Shown piece by piece: positions 50,327 to 58,262 of a stretch of DNA of 64,000 nt. The DNA is from an uncultured Flavobacteriaceae bacterium (GTDB lineage Bacteria; Bacteroidota; Bacteroidia; Flavobacteriales; Flavobacteriaceae), in assembly GCA_947497245.1 (NCBI GenBank), contig CANMFO010000009.1, positions 36,667 to 100,666 on the forward strand. Direction: 5' to 3'. Each line of letters begins with the position of its first letter. Position 1 is the first letter of the stretch. The translations under genes and the position numbers were made by a program. Under the pieces are notes generated by a model. That model did not search any database, was not told the origin of the DNA, and was given only the letters and a program-made list of their open reading frames with translations.

Positions 50327-53062
50327 TTATGCTTTTGTTAAAAACTCATCGAGGTTTAGAATGGCATTGGCCACCACTGCAAGCGCGGCCAATTTGGCGC
50401 TGGGCGTCCGTTGTAAATGAAAGAAAGGGGTATTTTCCTCGTTGCTTTCGAACTCCGACAGGGAGTTCTCGTACAGTTCCTTCAAGGCTTTGAGTTTGAG
50501 CGGGGTAATTTTTGAATAGGTAGCCCTCTCATAGCCCAGGGCAATGTTCTCCTCAGGGTTTTCCGAAACGTTCATTGCATTGGCCAAGCCATAGGAAGCT
50601 TCCAGGTACACGGGATCGTTCAAGGTGACCAGTGCCTGTAACGGGGTGTTGGTGACAGTTCTGCGTATGGAGCAAACCTCCCTGCTCCCGGCATCAAAGG
50701 TTAGAAAAGACGGATAGGTGCTCGTTCGTTTCATATAGGTATAGACCCCTCTTCTGTATCGATCCTCGCCTTCACTTTCGACCCATTTTGCAGCACTATA
50801 GACCGTTTGCCATACCCCATCGGGCTGGGGCGGCATCACCCCTGGGCCATACATTTTCGAACTGAGCAGTCCGGAAACGGCCAGGGCCTGATCCCGAATT
50901 TGTTCTGCACTCAACCGTATTCTGGGGCCTCGGGCATAGAGTCTGTTTTTTGGATCTTTTTGATATAGCTCCGGACGGGTTTCCGAACCTTGACGATAGG
51001 TGCCCGACATCACCACTTCCCTGACCAGGGCCTTGATGCTCCATTGATGTTCGTTCATCAATCGCAGGGACAGCCAATCCAAGAGTGCGGGATGGGAGGG
51101 CGGTTCCGATTGGGATCCAATATCCTCGACGGTCGATACAAGCCCCTGACCAAAAATTTGGTGCCAGACCCGATTGACCAGTGTTCTTGCCGTGAGCGGG
51201 TTTTTTTTGCTCACCAACCATTTTGAGAGCCCCAAACGGTCTTTCGGCCAATTCGCGTCCCAAGGGTTCAGTGTGCCGGGCGTTTTGGGTTCAACCGTAT
51301 CGGTCGTTACCAACCAATTGCCCCGTTCGAATACCTGTGTGGTCCGTTTCATATGCTCCGGATTCTCGGCCATAACGGGTACGGTTTCGGTTTGGGTATT
51401 GAGGGCGTCAACAAAGGCTTTGCTTATCTGGCTGTAACCGGCTTTGTCCTGTCCCGGGATGTCGGGGATAAATCCGATCCAATAGATGTTGATGGCATTG
51501 ATTTCCTTTTGAATGCCGTCATTGTTGGCCGTTATGAACAGATCGGTGGACCTGTTTATTTTTTTGAAGGGAATTTTTGCGGTCTTGCTTCCTTTTGACC
51601 GGTTCAAGGTGAATCGGGCCAAAATTTCACCCTCCGCATTGTTTTCGCGCACCGTCATGGTGGTACCATCAAAATGGGAGTTGTACTTCATGTACATCGC
51701 ACTGGCCCCTTGGGTCGATACATTCTCGAGTACGCAGGATCCATCATCCCACAAGACCGAGGACGCATGGTCGTCATAGGCCCCATTTTTAAAATCGTTC
51801 AAAAGATGTGCGTTGTAGACTGGCTGGGTATAGCGCAGGAAATTCCTATAGCTTTCCGCGGTCTTTTTGTTTCCATGTTCGGCCACCCAATCATTGACCT
51901 TATCCACCTGTAGCTGCTGCTCCGGGGAGTAGAATTTTAAGACCGGGGATTCGCTGGGAATGTCCTCATCCCTGGTATTGTTGAAAAAGGCCATGAGCTT
52001 ATAATACTCCTCGTGCCGGAACGGGTCGTACGGATGGCCATGGCACTGCACACATCCTATGGTGGTGCTCTGCCATACCTCGAAGGTGGTATTTACCCGA
52101 TCGATGACGGAGGCCACCCGATATTCCTCGTCATCGGTACCTCCCTCGTCGTTGTTCATGGTATTGCGGTGGAAGGCGGTGGCGATCAATTGATCCATAG
52201 AAGGATCGGGCAACAAATCCCCCGCCAGTTGCTCCATGGTAAACTGGTCATAGGGCATGTCCTGGTTGAGCGCCCTGATCACCCAATCGCGGTATTGGTG
52301 TATGCTACGGCCCTGATCCTTTTCATAACCCTTGGTATCGGAGTAACGCGCCATATCGAGCCACCAGCTGGCCCATTTTTCACCGTAGGTTTCCTTGGAC
52401 AACAGGCTATCCACCATACTTCCGTACGATATTTGTCCGGTGGTATAGGCCTCGAACAAAGACTTTTCCGGGGGAAGGCCGGTAAGGTCGAGAGCCACTC
52501 TTCGGGCGATGACATTTTTTTCCGCGGGAGGATTGGGCCGCAACTGCTCGCCTTCCAATCGGGCGAGAACAAAATGATCAAGGTCGGTCTTTACGAAATT
52601 GGGGACATCGTCTGCCACAAACCCGGCCTCCTCGGCCATTGGGGGCAGGTCTACCCTTTCAGGCAATGAATAGGCCCAATGTTCGCCCCATTCGGCCCCT
52701 TGATCGATCCATCGGGTCAACAGATCGATTTCCTCATCGGATAGCTTGGCCTTTTCATAGGGCATCCTAAGCTCGGGATCGGTTTCCTTGAGGCGTCGAA
52801 TCAGTTCACTTCCGGAGGCGTCTCCGGGAATGATCGCCGGTTTGCCCGATTCGGTATCGCCCAATGCTTCCTCCTCGAACAGCAGACTGAACCCAGCATT
52901 CTTTTTTACCCCGCCATGGCAACTGATACAGTTTTTGTTGAGGATAGGCTTTATCTGGGTGCTAAAATCTACTTGGTCCTTGGGTTCCAGGACATTCCAT
53001 AGAAATCCCACCACAACAATACCTGCCAATACAAAGATTCCGGTAGATAGCTTATTTTTCAT
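50327..53062 (-). CDS. PSCyt1-DUF1549-DUF1553 Planctomycete-type cytochrome protein
   Basis: A 911-residue protein, anchored by an N-terminal helix (residues 6-24). Domain order: PSCyt1 with haem motif CISCH (45-49); DUF1549 (about 160-370) with a second CxxCH, GCVQCHGHPYDPF (337-341); a middle beta-rich region; and DUF1553 (about 620-880; WPKDRLGLSKWLVSKKNPLTARTLVNRVWHQIFGQGLVSTVEDIGSQSEPPSHPALLDWL ... GTYRQGSETRP ... RLSAEQIRDQAL). Two c-type haems imply electron transfer in the periplasm. First gene of the four-gene operon. Abundant in Planctomycetes and found in some Bacteroidota; the substrate is unknown. Confidence 0.94.
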   Translation of the reverse strand: MKNKLSTGIFVLAGIVVVGFLWNVLEPKDQVDFSTQIKPILNKNCISCHGGVKKNAGFSLLFEEEALGDTESGKPAIIPGDASGSELIRRLKETDPELRMPYEKAKLSDEEIDLLTRWIDQGAEWGEHWAYSLPERVDLPPMAEEAGFVADDVPNFVKTDLDHFVLARLEGEQLRPNPPAEKNVIARRVALDLTGLPPEKSLFEAYTTGQISYGSMVDSLLSKETYGEKWASWWLDMARYSDTKGYEKDQGRSIHQYRDWVIRALNQDMPYDQFTMEQLAGDLLPDPSMDQLIATAFHRNTMNNDEGGTDDEEYRVASVIDRVNTTFEVWQSTTIGCVQCHGHPYDPFRHEEYYKLMAFFNNTRDEDIPSESPVLKFYSPEQQLQVDKVNDWVAEHGNKKTAESYRNFLRYTQPVYNAHLLNDFKNGAYDDHASSVLWDDGSCVLENVSTQGASAMYMKYNSHFDGTTMTVRENNAEGEILARFTLNRSKGSKTAKIPFKKINRSTDLFITANNDGIQKEINAINIYWIGFIPDIPGQDKAGYSQISKAFVDALNTQTETVPVMAENPEHMKRTTQVFERGNWLVTTDTVEPKTPGTLNPWDANWPKDRLGLSKWLVSKKNPLTARTLVNRVWHQIFGQGLVSTVEDIGSQSEPPSHPALLDWLSLRLMNEHQWSIKALVREVVMSGTYRQGSETRPELYQKDPKNRLYARGPRIRLSAEQIRDQALAVSGLLSSKMYGPGVMPPQPDGVWQTVYSAAKWVESEGEDRYRRGVYTYMKRTSTYPSFLTFDAGSREVCSIRRTVTNTPLQALVTLNDPVYLEASYGLANAMNVSENPEENIALGYERATYSKITPLKLKALKELYENSLSEFESNEENTPFFHLQRTPSAKLAALAVVANAILNLDEFLTKA

Positions 53063-53169
53063 ATAATGACGGAAGGGGTAAGCGCCTATCCATCATAAAT
53101 ATAGAAAATTTGGAGGGAACCCATTTAAAAAAGTGTGCAACACTGCGCAACCGCTTCGCCGCGACAATT

Positions 53170-54861
53170 TCAATCTTTCAGGAATACGTGCTTGCTATCC
53201 CCTTCGACGACGACCTGGACGAGCTTGTGCTTTGCAAGTGCTTTCATCGATTTGTCCCATTTTTTACCGCTCAATCCGGCTCGGGATCTTAGTTCGCCCA
53301 AGTCCATGCTTCCTGAGGGTTTTATAAGGTCGAGAATGACTTTTTCCTCTTCACTGAGTGCTATCTGCTTTTTTTCCGGCCGCATCTGCGGGAAGAACAG
53401 TACCTCCTGTATCGAGGAATTGTTGGTCAAAAGCATCACCAACCGATCGATTCCTATCCCGATTCCAGAGGTAGGGGGCATGCCATATTCCAATGCCCTG
53501 AGGAAATCCTGATCAATGAACATGGCCTCATCGTCCCCTTTTTCAGAAAGTTTCAACTGCTCTTCAAAGCGTTCGCGTTGGTCAATGGGATCGTTGAGCT
53601 CGGAATAGGCGTTGGCCAGTTCCTTTCCGTTCACCATCAGTTCAAAGCGTTCGGTAAGTGCGGGATTGCTGCGGTGTTCCTTGGTCAAGGGGCTCATCTC
53701 CTTCGGATAATCGATGATAAATGTGGGCTGTACATAATGGTGTTCGCAGCGCTCCCCAAAAATTTCATCTATCAATTTTCCCACGCCCATGGTGTCGTCT
53801 ACCTCAAGGCCCAATTTTCTAGCGGTTTCGCGCAGTTCCGTTTCGTCCATTCCGGCAAGGTCGAAGCCGGTATGTGTTTTTATGGCATCCAAAATGGGCA
53901 CTCTGGCGTAGGGGGCCTTGAATTCGATCTCATGGTCGCCCACCGTAACCTTGGTGCTCCCATTGGCATCGAGCGCTACCTTTTCCAAAAGCTGTTCGGT
54001 GGTGTCCATCATCCAATTATAATCCTTATAGGCCACGTAGAGTTCCATGACGGTAAACTCTGGGTTGTGGGTGCGGTCCATGCCCTCGTTCCTAAAATCC
54101 TTGGAGAACTCATAGACCCCGTCAAACCCGCCCACGATCAACCGCTTTAAATAGAGTTCGTTGGCAATGCGCAAGTACAATGGGATGTTCAGCGCATTGT
54201 GGTGGGTCAGGAACGGACGTGCCGCGGCACCGCCTGGAATGGGCTGCAAGATGGGGGTTTCCACCTCCAAATACCCACGGTCGTTGTAAAATTGGCGGAT
54301 GCTATTGGTGATTTTGGTACGTTTGATAAAAGTCTCTTTGACCATAGGGTTCACCACTAGGTCCACATACCGTTGACGGTACCGCAATTCGGGATCGTTG
54401 AATTCGTCGTACACATTTCCATCGGCGTCCTTCTTGGGAAGCGGCAAAGGCCTGAGCGCTTTGCTCAGCATACTAAAATTCTTGACCATCACCGTTTTTT
54501 CCCCTACCTGAGTGGTGAACAGCTCCCCTTCGACCCCAATGATATCACCGATGTCCAACAGTTTTTTATAGACCTCGTTGTATAGCGCCTTGTCTTCCCC
54601 AGGGCAGATCTCGTCCCGGTTGAAATAAACCTGGATCCTGCCCTCGCTGTCCTGTAGCTCCGCGAACGAAGCCTTCCCTTGGATACGGCGTGACATCAAT
54701 CTACCGGAAATGACCACTTTTTTCCCTTCGGAAAAGGTATTCTTGATGGTCCTGGAAGTGGCATCCACTGGATACAGTGCGGCGGGATAGGGGTCGATGC
54801 CCATCTCCCTTAACTTGACCAATTTTTCCCTTCTTACGATCTCCTGTTCCGAAAGTTGCAT
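53170..54861 (-). CDS. lysS: Lysyl-tRNA synthetase, class II
   Basis: A 563-residue enzyme: an OB-fold anticodon-binding domain (about 40-150; [37 protein letters not shown]) and a class II catalytic core with motif 1 ([40 protein letters not shown]), motif 2 ([23 protein letters not shown]) and motif 3 ([21 protein letters not shown]). A C-terminal extension of about 65 residues (from [16 protein letters not shown]) is more than typical bacterial LysS. I place the start at 54861, since the frame from 54951 adds unrelated residues. Confidence 0.96.
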   Translation of the reverse strand: MQLSEQEIVRREKLVKLREMGIDPYPAALYPVDATSRTIKNTFSEGKKVVISGRLMSRRIQGKASFAELQDSEGRIQVYFNRDEICPGEDKALYNEVYKKLLDIGDIIGVEGELFTTQVGEKTVMVKNFSMLSKALRPLPLPKKDADGNVYDEFNDPELRYRQRYVDLVVNPMVKETFIKRTKITNSIRQFYNDRGYLEVETPILQPIPGGAAARPFLTHHNALNIPLYLRIANELYLKRLIVGGFDGVYEFSKDFRNEGMDRTHNPEFTVMELYVAYKDYNWMMDTTEQLLEKVALDANGSTKVTVGDHEIEFKAPYARVPILDAIKTHTGFDLAGMDETELRETARKLGLEVDDTMGVGKLIDEIFGERCEHHYVQPTFIIDYPKEMSPLTKEHRSNPALTERFELMVNGKELANAYSELNDPIDQRERFEEQLKLSEKGDDEAMFIDQDFLRALEYGMPPTSGIGIGIDRLVMLLTNNSSIQEVLFFPQMRPEKKQIALSEEEKVILDLIKPSGSMDLGELRSRAGLSGKKWDKSMKALAKHKLVQVVVEGDSKHVFLKD

Positions 54862-54996
54862 GTACTCGTCTTTAAGGCTGCAAATATAGGGAGTCTGACC
54901 GAATGTTTCAATTGCAAAAAGGTATGATTCTTGATATGTAACAAATTGCAAACATTTGCGTCATATAGATACATCAATCATCAAAATCCTAAATCA

Positions 54997-55152
54997 ATGA
55001 GTTTTCTGCGCGTCTTACTTGCGATTATCTTCCCACCCCTTTCCGTCATAGGAAAAGGTTGTGGCTCATTCCTTATTGTTCTACTGCTCACTTTTTGTGG
55101 GTGGGTGCCTGGCGTTATTGCCGCCCTGGTCATTTTGAACAATCCGAATTGA
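54997..55152 (+). CDS. YqaE/Pmp3-family membrane peptide
   Basis: A 51-residue proteolipid with two membrane helices: SFLRVLLAIIFPPLSVIGKGCGSFLIVLLLTFCGWVPGVIAALVILNN. The P-P-L, G-C-G and W-x-P-G-x-I-x-A pattern is the Pmp3/UPF0057 signature; members influence membrane potential under stress. Start at 54997 (MSFLRV), because the frame from 54931 is not conserved. Confidence 0.92.
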   Translation: MSFLRVLLAIIFPPLSVIGKGCGSFLIVLLLTFCGWVPGVIAALVILNNPN

Positions 55153-55211
55153 CCCCACTGCGGTAGTCGATAGGGGCCCCAGGGAGGGGACCGTACCGTA
55201 CCGCAATTTCG

Positions 55212-55219
55212 TATCTTTG
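55212..55219 (+). promoter_or_regulatory. Promoter -7 box of lipB, giving a nearly leaderless mRNA
   Basis: TATCTTTG fits TAnnTTTG and ends 6 bases before the lipB ATG at 55226. Transcription would start at or next to the ATG. The upstream TTG at 55217 lies within the box and cannot be the start. Confidence 0.6.
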
Positions 55220-55225
55220 TCCTTT

Positions 55226-55942
55226 ATGAACAAGAAAGTGCTTTTACGCGATTTGGGTCGGAAGGATTACAAGGAAACCTGGGATTTCCAGGAATTGCTT
55301 TTCCAGGAGACCTTGGACCTCAAAATAAAAAATAGAAGGGAAGGAACCGGCCTGACGACGCCCAATCATTTTTTGTTTGTGGAGCATCCACATGTGTTTA
55401 CCCTGGGCAAGAGCGGCGATATGGGCAATTTACTGGTCGGTGAAAAAGAACTTCGGGACAAAGGGGCCCAATTCTACAAGATCAACAGGGGTGGCGATAT
55501 TACCTATCACGGTCCGGGACAGGTAGTGGGCTACCCTATTTTGGATCTTGACAATTTTTTTACCGACATTCACAAATATCTCCGCCTTTTGGAAGAGATG
55601 GTTATTTTGACCTTGTCGGAATACGGACTTAAGGCGGAGCGCTCCGAAGGCGAGACAGGGGTTTGGTTGGATGTGGGCACCCCCTTTGCCCGTAAGATAT
55701 GCGCCATGGGCGTTCGGGCCAGTCGCTGGGTGACCATGCACGGTTTTGCACTGAACGTCAACTGTGATTTGGGGTATTTTGATCTAATGGTCCCCTGTGG
55801 TATCAAGGGCAAGGCAGTGACTTCCCTGAACGTAGAGCTGGGCAGGCAGGAAGTAAATGTGGACGGGGTAAAGCAAAAATTGTTGCGCCATTTCGAGGCC
55901 CTGTTCGAAGCAGAGACCATAAGGGAAAAGACCGGGGTGTGA
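55226..55942 (+). CDS. lipB: Octanoyl-[acyl carrier protein]:protein N-octanoyltransferase
   Basis: A 238-residue LipB of the usual size. Signatures: NHFLFVEHPHVFTLGKSG, NRGGDITYHGPGQVVGYPILDL and the catalytic region ICAMGVRASRWVTMHGFALNVNCDLGYFDLMVPCGI, containing the lysine (RKICAMG) and cysteine of the acyl-enzyme mechanism. It transfers octanoate from ACP to lipoyl domains, the first step of lipoate assembly. Start 55226, since the frame from 55217 lies on the promoter. Confidence 0.97.
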   Translation: MNKKVLLRDLGRKDYKETWDFQELLFQETLDLKIKNRREGTGLTTPNHFLFVEHPHVFTLGKSGDMGNLLVGEKELRDKGAQFYKINRGGDITYHGPGQVVGYPILDLDNFFTDIHKYLRLLEEMVILTLSEYGLKAERSEGETGVWLDVGTPFARKICAMGVRASRWVTMHGFALNVNCDLGYFDLMVPCGIKGKAVTSLNVELGRQEVNVDGVKQKLLRHFEALFEAETIREKTGV

Positions 55943-55976
55943 ATCCCGGTCCATACAGCGTACAACCGTCTGCGTT

Positions 55977-56678
55977 CTATTTGCTGAACTGGGAGAGTTC
56001 AGAGCGTGTCATCAAGTCCCCATTCTTTCGGTACAATTCCTGTTTGATCATGCCCACACCTTCTGCCAACCACAACTTGGAGTTCATCTCTTGGGCGGCA
56101 CCCATGGTCTTGGAGGTATTGGTCTCCGTTATAAGGTAACAATCAAAAGTGCCGGCGGGGGTGGTGATACGTTCCTGTTTTTCGACCTTTCGGTTGGTCA
56201 TGTCCACGGTGATGTTCATGCCCATCCCACCTATATTTGCACTGACCGCGACATTGGCGTCCGCCAAATGCTCCCCGACGTTTAAACGGTTGGGCAGCTC
56301 GATATCGGTACCGGTAATGTCCATTTCGAGCCCCATTTCTTCGTACTGCTTCATCATTTGCGAAGGAAAGAGCGATTTGTAATCGATACGGACCCGATCG
56401 CCATCACAGCTAATGCTGTAGTTGGAATTGAAGACCTCCTTTCCTTTTTTGTCGGTGTATTTGAGGTCCATAACGGCTTTGGTCACCGAACCTTCTTGCG
56501 ACACGGAGGTTATGGTATAGCTGCTCGCCCCTTCGACCTTCCCTTTTTTGTTGTAGTTGGTGTATTCGTACGAGCTGCCCTCCATCATGGGGTAGAACGT
56601 ACTGCAAGAGGTCTGGGCCAGTGCGAATTGAAATCCCGCAAGGAAGGTGGCAAATATGGGCAGTAGTGGTTTTTTCAT
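55977..56678 (-). CDS. TapB-like exported protein (DUF3108 type)
   Basis: A 233-residue protein with a signal peptide (KKPLLPIFATFLAGFQFALAQ). The mature part (FYPMMEGSSYEYTNYNKKGKVEGASSYTITSVSQEGSVTKAVMDLKYTDKKGKEVFNSNYSISCDGDRVRIDYKSLF ... KVEKQERITTPAGTFDCYLITETNTSKTMG) follows the TapB/DUF3108 pattern of a beta-rich lipocalin-like fold. Role unknown; possibly outer-membrane associated. Start 56678. It is 54 bases downstream of the OmpA-like gene on the same strand. Confidence 0.75.
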   Translation of the reverse strand: MKKPLLPIFATFLAGFQFALAQTSCSTFYPMMEGSSYEYTNYNKKGKVEGASSYTITSVSQEGSVTKAVMDLKYTDKKGKEVFNSNYSISCDGDRVRIDYKSLFPSQMMKQYEEMGLEMDITGTDIELPNRLNVGEHLADANVAVSANIGGMGMNITVDMTNRKVEKQERITTPAGTFDCYLITETNTSKTMGAAQEMNSKLWLAEGVGMIKQELYRKNGDLMTRSELSQFSK

Positions 56679-56732
56679 TTTTTTTGTCTTTAAGGATAGG
56701 GCCAAAAGAACCCATTTCGTTTTGCGTTTTAT

Positions 56733-58064
56733 TTATTGTTTGATGAATTCCACCCTTCTGTTCTGGGCTTTTCCGTCTACGGTGGCGTTGTCCCCTACAG
56801 GTTCGGATTCGCCCTTCCCCTCGGTCTGCAACCGGTCGGATGAAATACCGTATTCGGAAACCAGGGCATTTTTCACCGATTCGGCCCTTTTTGTGGAAAG
56901 GGTCATATTGGCGGAATCGTCCCCATCGGCATCGGTATGGCCGACTATCTTCAAGTTCATGCCGGTTTCCTGTTGCAGCACCTGATAGATCTGGCGAATG
57001 ATCCCCATGGATTGGGGTTGGATATTGGCCGAACCACTATCGAAAAGAATACCATTTGTCGATATCTTTCCTTCCGAAATGAGCTTTCTCCTTAGGTCCA
57101 CCCCACCCTCGGCGACCTTCAAATTGGTAATGAACAACCGTTCCTTACCATCCCTAAAATTGTTCATATGGAACTTCAAGGTGCCCAACACCGCCCCCGC
57201 GGGAACGATCCTTGGAATATCGATATGTTTTTCTTCGTTTACCCACAGCCGGAAACGCTGCTTGTTCACCGCGATGGAAATATGGGGCCGGTTCAGTACT
57301 TCTTCCCTAAGATCGGCTCGGACAGTGCTGTAGATCTCCCGCCTGCTGTTGACGTGGCTCTCCATATTGATCCCAACGGCGGAATACAGACAGAACGGAA
57401 GGCGTGCATGGACGAAATTGGCACCCCGCTTGAAGCCGCTATCGTCGCTCAAAGCGATTTCCAGGATGGCCGTGGAAGACGTTTTCTGATCCAGGCCCAC
57501 GGTCAGCACGTCGAATTCGATGGTGTACTCCTCGGGAAGCTTGGGGACATCGGGAAGGTAGTGGATGCCATATCCCGGTATAAGTTCCAACCATTTTTCG
57601 GGAGCGTCGTTTACCGTAACCACTTCCCCACCGCCATTGGTGTTCCATTTGGAAGGGAAGTCCCCAATAAACTCGTTGCCAAAATCGTCGAAGAACAGGA
57701 GTTTGTCCCCTGGGACAAAATCGAATTTGCTGTATACGGAAATCGATTTACCGGTGTTCCCGGTGTGCGATGGGTCGGGCGCCGTAGTGTTTGTGTCCGT
57801 GTTCGCCCCACCGTTCGAGCTTTCCTCTTTTGGTGCTGGGGTCTTGGGTTGTTTGCCTTTTTTTCCCGGCTCCAGGATGCTGTCCAAAACCTCGTCCGTT
57901 TTTTCGGTCGTTTCTTTTTCTACCCTGCGTTCGACAGCCCGCTCAGCTGCCCTTTCGGCCTTTTTTCCCAATTTTTTTAAAAGTTGGCCATTGGCCTGGG
58001 GCGCACAGGCGAGCAGGAGACATAGGGGAAGAGTTAGTCGAAGAAGTGCGTTAAAAGCTTTCAT
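56733..58064 (-). CDS. OmpA-family protein with a concanavalin-like N-terminal half
   Basis: A 443-residue exported protein (signal KAFNALLRLTLPLCLLLACAPQANGQ, with a possible lipobox). A charged, alanine/glutamate-rich helix (KAERAAERAVERRVEKETTEKTDEVLDSILEP) precedes a low-complexity linker. Residues about 110-320 look like a concanavalin-like beta-sandwich (EYTIEFDVLTVGLDQKTSSTAILEIAL ... RLWVNEEKHIDIPR). The last 110 residues are an OmpA C-terminal domain (ILFDSGSANIQPQS ... LKIVGHTDADGDDSANMTLSTKRAESVKNAL ... NRRVEFIK), which binds peptidoglycan. The combination suggests an outer-membrane protein tying a lectin-like domain to the cell wall. Confidence 0.88.
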   Translation of the reverse strand: MKAFNALLRLTLPLCLLLACAPQANGQLLKKLGKKAERAAERAVERRVEKETTEKTDEVLDSILEPGKKGKQPKTPAPKEESSNGGANTDTNTTAPDPSHTGNTGKSISVYSKFDFVPGDKLLFFDDFGNEFIGDFPSKWNTNGGGEVVTVNDAPEKWLELIPGYGIHYLPDVPKLPEEYTIEFDVLTVGLDQKTSSTAILEIALSDDSGFKRGANFVHARLPFCLYSAVGINMESHVNSRREIYSTVRADLREEVLNRPHISIAVNKQRFRLWVNEEKHIDIPRIVPAGAVLGTLKFHMNNFRDGKERLFITNLKVAEGGVDLRRKLISEGKISTNGILFDSGSANIQPQSMGIIRQIYQVLQQETGMNLKIVGHTDADGDDSANMTLSTKRAESVKNALVSEYGISSDRLQTEGKGESEPVGDNATVDGKAQNRRVEFIKQ

Positions 58065-58262
58065 AGTCAATGATTTAGTGTTTCTCACGTATTTCCGGGC
58101 CAACATGGACCATGGCAAAAGTGCCGGCCTGGTGGATCGGTAACCCTTAGGTTGCTGTCTACAAAATAAAGAGGTTCGGGTTAGCTTGGTGAAAGAAAAC
58201 TGTATTTGGTAGGAGGAAATGTATGGTCGGTAGATATGGATGTATGATCTGTAGAAACCCGA

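Noticed and set aside
57168..57980. 270-residue plus-strand frame inside the OmpA-like gene
   Set aside because: Antisense to a protein with a convincing OmpA domain; the sequence has no recognisable features.
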